Source of the DNA: a bacterium
Lineage (GTDB): Bacteria; Patescibacteriota; Patescibacteriia; 2-01-FULL-39-33
Direction of reading: 5' to 3'
Assembly: GCA_029558735.1 (NCBI GenBank)
Contig: JAKQDP010000068.1
Location: forward strand, 1 to 44,869
DNA length: 44,869 nucleotides
In this document: one piece after another, positions 8,157-15,885 of the stretch
Numbering within the stretch: the stretch's first letter is position 1
Layout of the letters: each line of letters begins with the position of its first letter
Position numbers and translations under genes: made by a program
The notes under the pieces: generated by a model
Databases searched by the model: none
What the model saw: only the letters and a program-made list of their open reading frames with translations
What the model was told of the DNA's origin: nothing

Positions 8157-8543
8157 TTAAGACTGACAATCAAAATAACTTTGCAAAATCAGCATGGCAG
8201 CGATATCATCGTCGGCGCGTTTTTTATCAATCAGCTCCCTGGCTTGGCGAGTACTGAAACGCTCATCCTGGCCGAATACTTCAAGGGCCAACGCTTCCCT
8301 CAAGCGCTTCATAAATTCAGTCACTTGTTTCATCAAAACAGAATCACCCTGAGCACTGTTAATCGGCAAACCAACCACCACTTTTTCTATTCTTTCGGTC
8401 CGACAAATACTTTTCAACTCCAGCAACAAATTATTCCAACCGGAGTTCCTGATAATTTTGTACGGCAAAGCCGTCCTGGTCTCGCTGTCGCCCAGCGCCA
8501 AGCCGACTTTAGCCTCGCCATAATCAAGCCCGAGAATTTTCAT
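8157..8543 (-). CDS. ruvX: Putative Holliday junction resolvase / pre-16S rRNA nuclease RuvX (YqgF)
   Basis: A 128-residue RNase H-fold nuclease of the YqgF family, which processes pre-16S rRNA 5' ends in E. coli and is often annotated as a Holliday junction resolvase. The family motifs are complete: ILGLDYGEAKVGLALGD with the first acidic residue, VVVGLPIN, DERFSTRQA, and DDDIAAMLILQSYFD with the last catalytic acid. It begins with an ATGA overlap on the map stop codon (8540-8543), indicating translational coupling, and is followed by recO. Confidence 0.93.
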   Translation of the reverse strand: MKILGLDYGEAKVGLALGDSETRTALPYKIIRNSGWNNLLLELKSICRTERIEKVVVGLPINSAQGDSVLMKQVTEFMKRLREALALEVFGQDERFSTRQARELIDKKRADDDIAAMLILQSYFDCQS

Positions 8544-9325
8544 AGCGGCATTGTCAATATTTCATAGCCCTTTTCCGTCACGGCGACAGTGTGCTCAAAG
8601 TGAGCGCTGATACTATTGTCTTTGGTGACAATGGTCCAGCCATCAGCCTGTTCCTCAACCGGCCAAGCGCCCAAATTAAACATCGGCTCAATCGCCAAAA
8701 CCAAGCCCGGCCGCAGCTCCAAATCAGGAAAAGTCTTATCCCAATAATTTGGTACCTGGGGATCTTCGTGGGCTTGATAGCCCACCCCGTGACCGACTAA
8801 TTGTCGAACAACAGAAAAATTATTTTTTTCCGCCTGTTTCTGAATCGCTTTGGCAATATCGGAAATTTTTTTACCGGGAGCGATTTGTTCGATTCCCCGC
8901 ATTAACGCCTCCTGGGTAGTTCTTAATAATTTCAGTTCAGCCTGACCGACCTGGCCAACCGGCACCGTCAGCGCCATATCCGTAAAATAGCCCCGATATT
9001 TAAGACCGCAATCCAAGCCCACCAAATCACCGTTCTTAATCAGCCGGTCAGGTGACGGAAGACCGTGAACCACTTCATTATTCAACGAAACACACAACGC
9101 CGCTGGATAGACGCCTTCAGACCAAGCCGCCCGATAACCCTTGAAACTGGGCTCGCCCCCGACCTGAGCAATTAATTTTTCCGCCAACTCATTAAGCTCG
9201 GCCGTACTGACGTCCGTCCTGACGGCCGTCCTGACGCGCTCGGCTACAGCCGCCATAATTTGGGCCAAAAGCGCTCCGCCCGCCCGAAGTAAAGCCACCT
9301 CAGTTTTATTTTTCAATTTAACCAT
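8540..9325 (-). CDS. map: Methionine aminopeptidase, type I
   Basis: This enzyme removes the initiator Met from nascent proteins using two metal ions. The 261-residue protein shows the ligands in family order: two Asp in GLDCGLKYRGYFTDMAL, His in GHGVGYQAHEDP, Glu in LAIEPMFNLG and Glu in the final FEHTVAVTEKGYEIL. There is no N-terminal SH3-type zinc extension, so it is the short E. coli-like form. In many bacteria map follows secY and adk, and here adk is 4 bp upstream. infA, rpmJ, rpsM and rpsK do not follow map as they often do. Instead ruvX overlaps by 4 bp. Confidence 0.96.
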   Translation of the reverse strand: MVKLKNKTEVALLRAGGALLAQIMAAVAERVRTAVRTDVSTAELNELAEKLIAQVGGEPSFKGYRAAWSEGVYPAALCVSLNNEVVHGLPSPDRLIKNGDLVGLDCGLKYRGYFTDMALTVPVGQVGQAELKLLRTTQEALMRGIEQIAPGKKISDIAKAIQKQAEKNNFSVVRQLVGHGVGYQAHEDPQVPNYWDKTFPDLELRPGLVLAIEPMFNLGAWPVEEQADGWTIVTKDNSISAHFEHTVAVTEKGYEILTMPL

Positions 9326-9329
9326 AAGT

Positions 9330-10043
9330 TCAAATGGTAGCGGTTCCCGACGGCGAACCCCCCGAAGACCGGTTAACTTTATTTCTCAAATCATAAATCA
9401 TATGCCGGACAAACTGTTGAAACACCTCTTCAATATGCTTCTCCCCATCAATTCTAATGAGGATTCCTGCTCTTTCATAAAATTCAATTATCGGCGCCAT
9501 ATTCTGATGGAAGATTTCTAAGCGATTCTTCACCACGGCCGATTTATCATCATCACGCAAAAAAAGCGGTTCGCCGCAATCATCACACACGGTTTCAGTC
9601 TTCGGCGGCGAATATTTGATATGCCAAACATGACCATTTTTGCAAACGCGGCGGCCGGAAATCCGCTCGATAATAGTTTCGTCACTAACATTAACCAAAA
9701 AAACATAATCCAACTTTACGGCCGTGTCAATCGCTTGCGCTTGAGACAATGTTCGCGGATAACCGTCCAAAATAAAACCATTGACGCAATCGTCCTTTTT
9801 GATCCGATCGGCAACCAATTGATTGACTAGTTCATCCGGCACCAGCGAACCGGCGTTAATAAATTCGGCGACTTTCTGCGCCAAGGGATTGGCAATGTCA
9901 TCCTTGATGGAATGAAGAATCTGCCCGGTGGAAACATGGGGAATGTCAAAAGTTTTGGCTAATAATTTCGCTTGAGTGCCCTTGCCGGAAACCGGCGGAC
10001 CCAGCACAATAATTTCAAACGGTCTGTCTTGACTAATAGGCAT
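9330..10043 (-). CDS. adk: Adenylate kinase
   Basis: Catalyses ATP + AMP = 2 ADP. The P-loop is GPPVSGKGTQ (about residues 15-24, a variant of the usual GPPGAGKGTQ), followed by the AMP-site segment HVSTGQIL and the GFILDGYPRTLSQAQA motif. The LID domain carries a probable structural zinc site: Cys and His in RRVCKNGHVWH and two Cys in CDDCGEPL. This is a Cys3-His set rather than the common Cys4. At 237 residues it has a slightly long C-terminus. It begins a new transcript after the secY terminator and is followed by map after 4 bp. Confidence 0.95.
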   Translation of the reverse strand: MPISQDRPFEIIVLGPPVSGKGTQAKLLAKTFDIPHVSTGQILHSIKDDIANPLAQKVAEFINAGSLVPDELVNQLVADRIKKDDCVNGFILDGYPRTLSQAQAIDTAVKLDYVFLVNVSDETIIERISGRRVCKNGHVWHIKYSPPKTETVCDDCGEPLFLRDDDKSAVVKNRLEIFHQNMAPIIEFYERAGILIRIDGEKHIEEVFQQFVRHMIYDLRNKVNRSSGGSPSGTATI

Positions 10044-10059
10044 AATTTTAAAATGATTT

Positions 10060-10088
10060 ATTATATCTTGATAAATTTTTCAGTTAAA
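10060..10088 (-). promoter_or_regulatory. Candidate promoter of adk
   Basis: A perfect TATAAT -10 box (10060-10065) lies 17 bp from a weak TTTAAC -35 (10083-10088). Transcription would begin about 10 nt before the adk ATG, so the message would be nearly leaderless. A second candidate is an extended -10 (TGATATAAT, 10141-10149) farther upstream, without a recognisable -35. Which one is used cannot be decided from sequence. Confidence 0.4.
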
Positions 10089-10149
10089 TTCAGCTTACCT
10101 GACGACCAATATAAATTCAAAGTCTGTTTGATTTCTGAAAATTATATCA

Positions 10150-10200
10150 ATTTTTTCACCTCTCTCCTGTCTAGTCCCTCTAGTAAAAAAGTGAAAAAAT
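10150..10200. repeat. AT-rich inverted repeat upstream of adk
   Basis: ATTTTTTCAC at 10150-10159 is exactly complementary to GTGAAAAAAT at 10191-10200, with a 31-bp spacer rich in CTC. It lies in the secY-adk intergenic space, which otherwise holds a terminator and candidate promoters. It could be a regulator site or a chance AT-rich match. Confidence 0.35.
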
Positions 10201-10273
10201 TATTTCAGCTGTTCGATTTATCTCTTTTAATTCTAACTTATTTGCCGGAATAAAGCCAGTTTTTCAAATTAAC

Positions 10274-10303
10274 CAAAAACAGCCCCGAAACTGACCGGGA
10301 CTG
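10274..10303 (-). terminator. Intrinsic terminator after secY
   Basis: On the minus strand CAGTCCCG and CGGGGCTG form an 8-bp stem with one C/A mismatch and an 8-nt loop (hairpin 10280-10303), followed by TTTTT. It lies 22 bp beyond the secY stop and would end the str-S10-spc superoperon before adk. Confidence 0.8.
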
Positions 10304-10324
10304 CCCAAAAAAGCCAACAAAAAA

Positions 10325-11599
10325 TTAAATTTCTTCGTAATCGCGCATTGACAATTGGCCGTTAATCTGGTTAACGGTTTCAATCACTACTGATACCACA
10401 ATTAGCAGGCTGGTGCCGCCCACAACCAAATTCTGTGTATCCGTAATTTGAGCGGTAATCAGCGGCAAAACCGCAATGACACCTAAAAATAAAGCGCCGG
10501 TAAAAACAATCCGCGTCACCACCTTTTGAAGATATTCAGCGGTTGGCCGACCCGGTCGAATGCCAGGCACAAAACCGCCCTGTTTCTGGAGATTTTCGGC
10601 AATTTGATCCGGATGAAAAATAATCGCCGTATAAAAATAAGTAAATACCACCACTAAAACAAAATAAATAATGCCGTAAAATAGCTGATTCTCAAATAAC
10701 TGAATAATCCATTGCGCTGCTGCTGCTAACCAGGCAGTTTTAACGCCTACAAGCATCTGGGCCACCATTGACGGCAACAAAATAATGGAAATAGCAAAAA
10801 TAATCGGAATCACGCCGGCCTGATTGACTCTAAGCGGCAAATGGGTATCAACACCACCATACATTTTATTGCCCCGAATCCGCCGGGCATAAGAAACGGG
10901 AATATTGCGCTGACCTTCGGTAATCACCACTACTCCGACAATAGTAACGATCGCAATAACGGCAAAAATCAACATATTGATAATTTGGCTTTGATCATAA
11001 GTGTATAAAATACTGCCCACCGCTGTTGGCAGGCCGGAAATAATACCAGCAAAAATCAGCAAAGAAATGCCATTGCCGACATGCTTTTCAGAAATCAATT
11101 CTCCCAACCACATCAAAAATATGGTGCCAGCGGTGATAGTCACCATGGCAGTAATCATTTCCCAAGCGCCAAAATCGGAAAATAAATCCGGAACGCTTCG
11201 TTTCAGTAGAGAAATCATGGCAAAAGATTGAAAAAAGGCCAAAGGAATGGTTAATAACCTGGTCCACTGATTGATTTTCTGTCGACCATATTCCCCTTCT
11301 TTGGACAACTCTTCCAGATAAGGCACCACCATAGCCAAGAGCTGAAAAATAATCGAAGCGGTGATATAAGGAGCAATGCCTAACATCGCAACGGAAAAAT
11401 TTTCCATCGTACCGCCAGAAAAAATATTTAATAAGCCGAGAATCTGATTGCTGGAAAAAACCTGCTTCAAACCAGCCGCTGCCACTCCGGGAATGGGAAT
11501 ATGAGCAATAACCCGAAAAATAACCAACATCCCCATCACAAACAGAATACTGTTGCGCAAATCTTTGATTTTCCAAATTTGGCTTAGCTTCTTAAACAT
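10325..11599 (-). CDS. secY: Preprotein translocase subunit SecY
   Basis: The channel-forming subunit of the SecYEG translocon, 424 residues and about ten membrane helices. Recognisable segments are the N-terminal KDLRNSILFVMGMLVIFRV, the plug region after HIPIPGV, the GIAPYITASIIFQLL helix, GNGISLLIFAGI, the cytosolic loop RNIPVSYARRIRGNKMYGG that contacts SecA and ribosomes, and the VNQAGVIPIIFA helix. The gene has its classical position after rplO, 4 bp away, and is last in the superoperon, followed by a terminator. secE and secG are not in the window. Confidence 0.97.
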   Translation of the reverse strand: MFKKLSQIWKIKDLRNSILFVMGMLVIFRVIAHIPIPGVAAAGLKQVFSSNQILGLLNIFSGGTMENFSVAMLGIAPYITASIIFQLLAMVVPYLEELSKEGEYGRQKINQWTRLLTIPLAFFQSFAMISLLKRSVPDLFSDFGAWEMITAMVTITAGTIFLMWLGELISEKHVGNGISLLIFAGIISGLPTAVGSILYTYDQSQIINMLIFAVIAIVTIVGVVVITEGQRNIPVSYARRIRGNKMYGGVDTHLPLRVNQAGVIPIIFAISIILLPSMVAQMLVGVKTAWLAAAAQWIIQLFENQLFYGIIYFVLVVVFTYFYTAIIFHPDQIAENLQKQGGFVPGIRPGRPTAEYLQKVVTRIVFTGALFLGVIAVLPLITAQITDTQNLVVGGTSLLIVVSVVIETVNQINGQLSMRDYEEI

Positions 11600-11603
11600 A
11601 AAT

Positions 11604-12047
11604 TTATTTTCTAATTTCTGCTCGACCGCCGGCGGCAGTTATGGCCTGTTCGGCCGCCTGAGAGAAATTGTCGGCAATAACATGCAGTTTTTTTGACAAT
11701 TGGCCCTTGGCCAAAACCTTAACGCCGTTTTGAACAGTTTTAATCAAGCCGGCTTTGAGGAGCTTTTGGGCGTCAACTGTTTCATCGGCTTGAAAATGAT
11801 TGTCCAAATCAGACAAATTAATCGTCGCCAGTTTGGCTTTCGGACTGTTAAAACCACGTTTTTTGGGAATCCGCTGAAGCGTCTGCTTAAAACCCAACGC
11901 CTTTAGGCCGCCCCGACCGCCGCTTCTGGATTTTTGGCCTTTGAGGCCGCGCCCCGAATAAGTGCCGCGTTTGCCGCCTCGACCGACTCGTTTTTTTCGC
12001 TTGGTTGATCCAGTCGCTGGTTTTAAATTGGATAAATTAATTGCCAT
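11604..12047 (-). CDS. rplO: Ribosomal protein uL15
   Basis: A large-subunit protein of 147 residues, with the usual glycine- and arginine-rich extended N-terminus (KRVGRGGKRGTYSGRGLKGQ, then SRSGGRGGLKALGFKQTLQRI) that threads into 23S rRNA, and a globular C-terminus. It directly follows rpsE, 11 bp after the rpsE stop. In most bacteria rpmD (uL30) lies between these two genes. It is absent here, consistent with CPR ribosomes. Confidence 0.97.
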   Translation of the reverse strand: MAINLSNLKPATGSTKRKKRVGRGGKRGTYSGRGLKGQKSRSGGRGGLKALGFKQTLQRIPKKRGFNSPKAKLATINLSDLDNHFQADETVDAQKLLKAGLIKTVQNGVKVLAKGQLSKKLHVIADNFSQAAEQAITAAGGRAEIRK

Positions 12048-12058
12048 GGCTTAAAAAT

Positions 12059-12607
12059 TTACTTAATTGAAGAATCTTGTTTGACGGAACCTTTTTTGTC
12101 CTTTGTCGGCTCGGCTAATTTCTTATCCGCCGTTTTGACCGCCTTAAGTTGACTTAAAGCTTTAATTGTCGCCTTAACATTATTGACCTTGTTGTTGGTA
12201 CCCAAAATTTTGGAAACCACATTTTTAATTCCGGCCAATTCTAATACCAACCGGACCGCGCCACCGGAAATAATTCCCGTTCCTTCAGGCGCTGGTTTCA
12301 ATAATATTTTAGCCGACCCCAATTTGACTCTAATTTCATGAGGAATGGTGCCCCGGGACATTTTAACCATAATAGCATCTCGCTCCGCCTTCTTGACTGC
12401 CTTCTGAACCGCTTGAGGAACATCTTTGGCCTTGGCTAAACCAATGCCAACCTTGCCTTTCTTGTTGCCAATTACCACGCAGGCCCGAAACCGCATCCTT
12501 TTACCACCGGCCATTACTCTAGTTACCCGAGCAATGTCCACGATTTGTTGCTCAAATTCCGGTTTTTCTCTTTTGGTTCTAAAATTTTTTTTATTTTTTT
12601 CCGCCAT
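12059..12607 (-). CDS. rpsE: Ribosomal protein uS5
   Basis: A small-subunit protein with the double-stranded RNA-binding fold (DIARVTRVMAGGKRMRFRAC; GNKKGKVGIGLAKAKDVPQA) and the C-terminal domain (LLKPAPEGTGIISGGAVRLV; AGIKNVVSKILGTNN). It acts in decoding fidelity and at the mRNA entry site. I place the start at ATG 12607, giving 182 residues starting MAEKNKKNF. The longer frame depends on a TTG at 12628 that adds seven residues. The C-terminus carries a Lys/Asp-rich tail of about 25 residues. Confidence 0.96.
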   Translation of the reverse strand: MAEKNKKNFRTKREKPEFEQQIVDIARVTRVMAGGKRMRFRACVVIGNKKGKVGIGLAKAKDVPQAVQKAVKKAERDAIMVKMSRGTIPHEIRVKLGSAKILLKPAPEGTGIISGGAVRLVLELAGIKNVVSKILGTNNKVNNVKATIKALSQLKAVKTADKKLAEPTKDKKGSVKQDSSIK

Positions 12608-12643
12608 ATTTTTCTTAAAAACTTTCAACTATTTGCTCATTAA

Positions 12644-12997
12644 TTATATTTTCAAACCCTGCTCTCGGGCGCTCTCGGCCAAAGCTTTGATTCGACCATG
12701 ATACTTGAAAAAACCCTTATCAAACACTGCTTGATTAATTTTTTTCTGGGCCGCCCGTTCCGCCAATAATTTGCCAACGGCGGTCGCTTGGTCGGTTTTG
12801 GTCTTGGCCTGTTTAATTTCCTGGTCGGTGGCGGCAACCAAAGTCACTCCCCGACTGTCATCAATTAATTGGGCGCTAATATGATTTAAGCTCCGATAAA
12901 CCGAAAGTCTAGGCCGCTCGCCAGTCCCAAAAATTTTCGCTCGTACTCGCCGATGCCGGCGCTGCCTGGTTAATTTTTTTATTTTCTGCTGGTTCAT
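12644..12997 (-). CDS. rplR: Ribosomal protein uL18
   Basis: A 5S rRNA-binding protein of the large subunit, 117 residues, typical length. The basic N-terminus ([20 protein letters not shown]) is followed by the family core [19 protein letters not shown] and the end [20 protein letters not shown], which corresponds to the usual [24 protein letters not shown] motif with part of it altered. Position between rplF and rpsE is standard for the spc operon. Confidence 0.96.
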   Translation of the reverse strand: MNQQKIKKLTRQRRHRRVRAKIFGTGERPRLSVYRSLNHISAQLIDDSRGVTLVAATDQEIKQAKTKTDQATAVGKLLAERAAQKKINQAVFDKGFFKYHGRIKALAESAREQGLKI

Positions 12998-13015
12998 AAT
13001 ATTAAAGCTATTTTT

Positions 13016-13561
13016 TTATTCCTTGCTGCCGGCTGCCTTACCAGCTTTTCTAATTATCTGCTCATCAGCATATTTGATGCCCTTACCCTTATACGGCTCG
13101 GGTTTTTTGATTTTTCTAATCTGAGCCGCTACCTCACCAACCAATTGTTTATCAGCCCCACTAATAATAATGGCATTGCCTTCGGTTTTAATGTCAATGC
13201 CGTCAACAATATCATAATTAACCGGATGAGAGAAACCAACTTTTAAAACCAATTTTTTGCCTGACACTGTCGCGCTAAAACCAACGCCAATTATTTCCAA
13301 TTTTTTCGAAAAACCGGCAGTCACTCCAATCACCATATTTCTGATTAGACTGCCAAACAAACCCCACAACGCTCGATCTTCCTTGGCTGATTCATCAGCC
13401 ACTTTAATTAAAATTTGACCAGCCTCAATGGTCGCCGTTACCCGCGGGTGCAATTGTTGCCTTAATTCTCCTTTGGGACCCTTGACCACCACAAAACCAC
13501 CATCGATCTTCACCTCGACGCCAGCTGGAATACTGATCGGTTTTTTACCTACTCTACTCAT
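13016..13561 (-). CDS. rplF: Ribosomal protein uL6
   Basis: A large-subunit protein near the GTPase-associated centre. The start MSRVGKKPISIPAGV is the canonical L6 N-terminus, so ATG 13561 is chosen rather than a TTG at 13579 that overlaps rpsH. This gives 181 residues. Two L6 alpha-beta domains are seen, the second ending in the signature KPEPYKGKGIKYADE. The gene starts 4 bp after the rpsH stop and precedes rplR. Confidence 0.97.
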   Translation of the reverse strand: MSRVGKKPISIPAGVEVKIDGGFVVVKGPKGELRQQLHPRVTATIEAGQILIKVADESAKEDRALWGLFGSLIRNMVIGVTAGFSKKLEIIGVGFSATVSGKKLVLKVGFSHPVNYDIVDGIDIKTEGNAIIISGADKQLVGEVAAQIRKIKKPEPYKGKGIKYADEQIIRKAGKAAGSKE

Positions 13562-13565
13562 ATAA

Positions 13566-13967
13566 TTAATATATTTCAAAAATTACTTCTCCGCCCAAGC
13601 CCGCTTTTTGGGCCTGACGATTCGTCATCAGTCCCTGGGAAGTGGAAATAACCGCCAACCCTAAATTGTTTAATACTCGGGGTAAATTATCTTTGGTGGC
13701 ATAAATCCGCCGCCCTGGCCGAGAGATCTTTTTGATGGAGGCAATCACCGGCTGACTGTCGTTATATTTCAATTTAATAACAATGCCACCAAATTTATGC
13801 GGCGCTATGCCCGGCTTGATTTCTGCAAAATCAGCAATGTAGCCTTCTCGTTTTAAAATTTTCGCTATTTCCAGCTTAATTTTGGAAAAAGGCACCGCCA
13901 CCTCATCTCTTTTAGCTTTAGAGGCGTTTCTGATTCTAGTTAGCATGTCAGCAATGGGATCTGTCAT
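13566..13967 (-). CDS. rpsH: Ribosomal protein uS8
   Basis: A 16S rRNA-binding protein of 133 residues, starting with the invariant DPIADMLTRIRNA. Its C-terminus carries the highly conserved STSQGLMTNRQAQKAGLGGE, the equivalent of the usual STS.G.MTD..A...G.GGE motif. In E. coli S8 represses the spc operon by binding its mRNA; whether that happens here is unknown, but the structured RNA before rplN is a natural candidate target. Located between rpsZ and rplF. Confidence 0.97.
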   Translation of the reverse strand: MTDPIADMLTRIRNASKAKRDEVAVPFSKIKLEIAKILKREGYIADFAEIKPGIAPHKFGGIVIKLKYNDSQPVIASIKKISRPGRRIYATKDNLPRVLNNLGLAVISTSQGLMTNRQAQKAGLGGEVIFEIY

Positions 13968-14009
13968 AATATTTTAGCTTATTTAAATCTTAACTGATTA
14001 TTTATTGAA

Positions 14010-14195
14010 TTACCAAGATGATTTGGTCACCCCGGGAATCTGGCCGTTATTAGCCAACTCGCGAAAACAAATGCGACATAATTTAAAGTCGCGGATATAA
14101 CCCCGTTTCCGGCCGCAACGCCAACAACGCCTCACTTCCCGGGTGGAAAATTTCGGTTTTTTATTCGATTTTGCTATCTGTGCTTGAGTGGCCAT
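14010..14195 (-). CDS. rpsZ: Ribosomal protein uS14, zinc-binding type Z
   Basis: A 61-residue short S14 with an intact zinc site: C24-x2-C27 and C40-x2-C43 in [20 protein letters not shown]. The C-terminus [11 protein letters not shown] is typical of the family. The longer zinc-free paralog is not in the window. It sits 10 bp downstream of rplE and 42 bp before rpsH. Confidence 0.97.
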   Translation of the reverse strand: MATQAQIAKSNKKPKFSTREVRRCWRCGRKRGYIRDFKLCRICFRELANNGQIPGVTKSSW

Positions 14196-14205
14196 ATTTA
14201 ATTAA

Positions 14206-14757
14206 CTATTTGTTATTTTTTTGAAAGGGGAAACCCAATAATTTGAACAATTCCAAACCGCTGGCGTAATCATCGGCCGTGGTTGAAATGGCAATTTCCA
14301 AACCATGAATTTTTTCAATATCATCAGCCTTAATTTCCGGAAAAACATTATGCTCCTTAAAACCCAAGTTCAAATTGCCCCGCTGATCGACATTTTTTTC
14401 CGGCAAGCCGCGGAAATCCCTAATTCTGGGGATAGTAACATTAATCAACTTATCCAAAAAATCATACATTCTCTGGCCACGCAGGGTGACTTTAACGCCC
14501 ACCACCATTCCTTCCCTGACCTTAAAGGCGGAAATCGCCTTCTTAGCTTTGGCACGGACTGGCTTCTGACCGGTGATTTTGGTCAAATCTTCCTCCACTT
14601 TTTCCAAGTAACCACTATCAGTGTTGCGAGAATTGATACCGACATTAAGACTAACCTTATCAATTCGCGGCACGGCTAAATCATTAGCTAAAGAAAATTT
14701 TTCCTTGAGCGCCGGCCGGACTTCTTGCAAATATTTTTTATATAATCTTGATTCCAT
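14206..14757 (-). CDS. rplE: Ribosomal protein uL5
   Basis: A 5S rRNA-binding protein of 183 residues, usual length. Recognisable segments are VPRIDKVSLNVGI, the ITGQKPVRAKAKKAISAFKV stretch, VTLRGQRMYDFLDKLINVTI and the end of domain RDFRGLPEKNVDQRGNLNLG. A methionine-poor C-terminus (ISTTADDYASGLELFKLLGF) closes the protein. It lies 18 bp after rplX in the spc operon. Confidence 0.97.
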   Translation of the reverse strand: MESRLYKKYLQEVRPALKEKFSLANDLAVPRIDKVSLNVGINSRNTDSGYLEKVEEDLTKITGQKPVRAKAKKAISAFKVREGMVVGVKVTLRGQRMYDFLDKLINVTIPRIRDFRGLPEKNVDQRGNLNLGFKEHNVFPEIKADDIEKIHGLEIAISTTADDYASGLELFKLLGFPFQKNNK

Positions 14758-14775
14758 AAGTATAATAATTAAAGC

Positions 14776-15111
14776 TTAAATTTCCTGCTGACATTTTCGA
14801 CAAATCCGATTTTTGATCTTCTTGCTCGGCTGATTTTCTGTTTTAACACCCTCAATGAACTTGTAACCGATTCGGGCCGGCTGACCGCATTTGGGGCAAA
14901 TAACCGCTATTTTGGAAGCATTGACTAATGCCGGGAATTGAACTCGTTGTCCGGCTTCACCTTGTTTTTTCGGACGTTGGTGTTTTGTTACTAAATTCAA
15001 ACCCTCAACCGCCACTTTGTTTGAGCCAACTAAAAGCTGCAACACCTTGCCGGTTTTGCCCTTATCCTTGCCAGCTAACATTTTTACTTTGTCGCCAATT
15101 TTAACTTTCAT
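14776..15111 (-). CDS. rplX: Ribosomal protein uL24 with C-terminal zinc ribbon
   Basis: An assembly-initiator protein of the large subunit, 111 residues. The N-terminal KOW/SH3 domain is clear (KIGDKVKMLAGKDKGKTGKV). The C-terminus has two CxxC pairs (ICPKCGQPARIG and RICRKCQQEI) forming a zinc ribbon, as in many bacterial L24 proteins. Located between rplN and rplE, 23 bp after the rplN stop. Confidence 0.97.
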   Translation of the reverse strand: MKVKIGDKVKMLAGKDKGKTGKVLQLLVGSNKVAVEGLNLVTKHQRPKKQGEAGQRVQFPALVNASKIAVICPKCGQPARIGYKFIEGVKTENQPSKKIKNRICRKCQQEI

Positions 15112-15134
15112 AATTAATGAATTTATTTAACCGT

Positions 15135-15506
15135 TTATAACACTTCCGGCGCCAAGCTGATTATTTTCTGATAACCCTGGCCTCTCAGCTCTCTGGCTAC
15201 CGGTCCAAAAATACGGGTACCCTTGGGTTCTTTGTTTTTCATATCAATAATTACACCGGCGTTATCATCAAACCGAATATAAGAACCGTCAGGACGTCGC
15301 GCCTCTTTTCTGGTCCGCACCAATACCACCTGAACCACATCGCCCTTCTTCACTGCGCTGTGAGGAACAGCTTCTTTAACTGAGGCGGTGACTATTTCAC
15401 CTAATCGGGCATAACGCTTTTTGTATCCGCCGAGTACTTTTATCACTTGAAATTTCTTCGCCCCAGTATTATCAGCAGAATTTATCATTGATCTTGCTTG
15501 AACCAT
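15135..15506 (-). CDS. rplN: Ribosomal protein uL14
   Basis: A 123-residue large-subunit protein at the subunit interface (bridge B8). The N-terminus carries the signature [20 protein letters not shown], followed by [20 protein letters not shown] and [13 protein letters not shown]. It is the first gene of the spc cluster in the E. coli arrangement. A 114-bp structured intergenic region and a candidate promoter precede it. Confidence 0.97.
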   Translation of the reverse strand: MVQARSMINSADNTGAKKFQVIKVLGGYKKRYARLGEIVTASVKEAVPHSAVKKGDVVQVVLVRTRKEARRPDGSYIRFDDNAGVIIDMKNKEPKGTRIFGPVARELRGQGYQKIISLAPEVL

Positions 15507-15527
15507 ATGTTTAACTTGTTAACTGAT

Positions 15528-15606
15528 TGGCTCGTTAGCTTATTAGGCTGCGGTTGATAACCGATTGAATCAATCAACAACCAAAACCTAATCAGCCAAA
15601 GAGCCA
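15528..15606 (-). promoter_or_regulatory. Structured RNA at the S10/spc junction (rplN leader)
   Basis: On the minus strand the 79-nt segment between rpsQ and rplN folds into one long interrupted hairpin. TGGCTC (15601-15606) pairs with GAGCCA (15528-15533), then TTGGCT with AGCTAA (one G-U), ATTAGG with CCTAAT, GGTTG with CAACC, and an apical GATTG-ATT-CAATC. No U-run follows, so it is not an intrinsic terminator. The position, directly before rplN, is that of a ribosomal-protein operator or a processing site. Function is inferred. Confidence 0.65.
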
Positions 15607-15620
15607 TCACTTAATTCTTA

Positions 15621-15881
15621 TTAATTATAAATTACCCGCCATTTTTTGTCTTTGCTCAGGGGCCGACATTCAACAAACTCAACCCTGTCGCCAACTTTAA
15701 ATTGACCTTTATCATCATGGACTTTGTATTTCCGGCTGGCCTGATAGCGTTTATTGTAACGCGGATTTAATTTCAAATTATCTACTCGGACCACGATAGT
15801 TTTATTCATACCAGCGGAAACCACTTCACCAATAAATTTTTTCTTAATAATGCTCTGTTTTTGTTGTGCTTGATTTGCCAT
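15621..15881 (-). CDS. rpsQ: Ribosomal protein uS17
   Basis: A 16S rRNA-binding protein of 86 residues with an OB fold. Family motifs are FIGEVVSAGMNKTIVVRVDN, the PRYNKRYQASRKYKVHDD stretch and the final FKVGDRVEFVECRPLSKDKK. It starts 4 bp after rpmC and is the last gene of the S10 cluster before the structured spacer in front of rplN. Confidence 0.97.
   Translation of the reverse strand: MANQAQQKQSIIKKKFIGEVVSAGMNKTIVVRVDNLKLNPRYNKRYQASRKYKVHDDKGQFKVGDRVEFVECRPLSKDKKWRVIYN
15624..15652 (-). promoter_or_regulatory. Candidate internal promoter for the spc genes
   Basis: A perfect TATAAT (15624-15629) overlaps the last rpsQ codons and its stop. AAGACA (15647-15652), which matches the -35 consensus at four positions, lies 17 bp upstream. 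Transcription would begin near 15617, about ten bases before the long hairpin at 15528-15606, so the hairpin would be the 5' end of the message. Confidence 0.4.
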
Positions 15882-15885
15882 ATAT

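Noticed and set aside
8001-8567. A 188-codon plus-strand ORF opposite recO, ruvX and map
   Set aside because: It lies wholly antisense to well-supported genes with family motifs, shows no recognisable domain, and has no promoter or ribosome-binding site.
9972-10253. A 93-codon plus-strand ORF reaching across the adk start into the intergenic region
   Set aside because: The composition is AT-driven, the N-terminal third is antisense to adk, and the rest covers adk promoter candidates and the inverted repeat.
14305-14679. A 124-codon plus-strand ORF inside rplE
   Set aside because: Antisense shadow of uL5; no protein-like pattern beyond that forced by the rplE codons.
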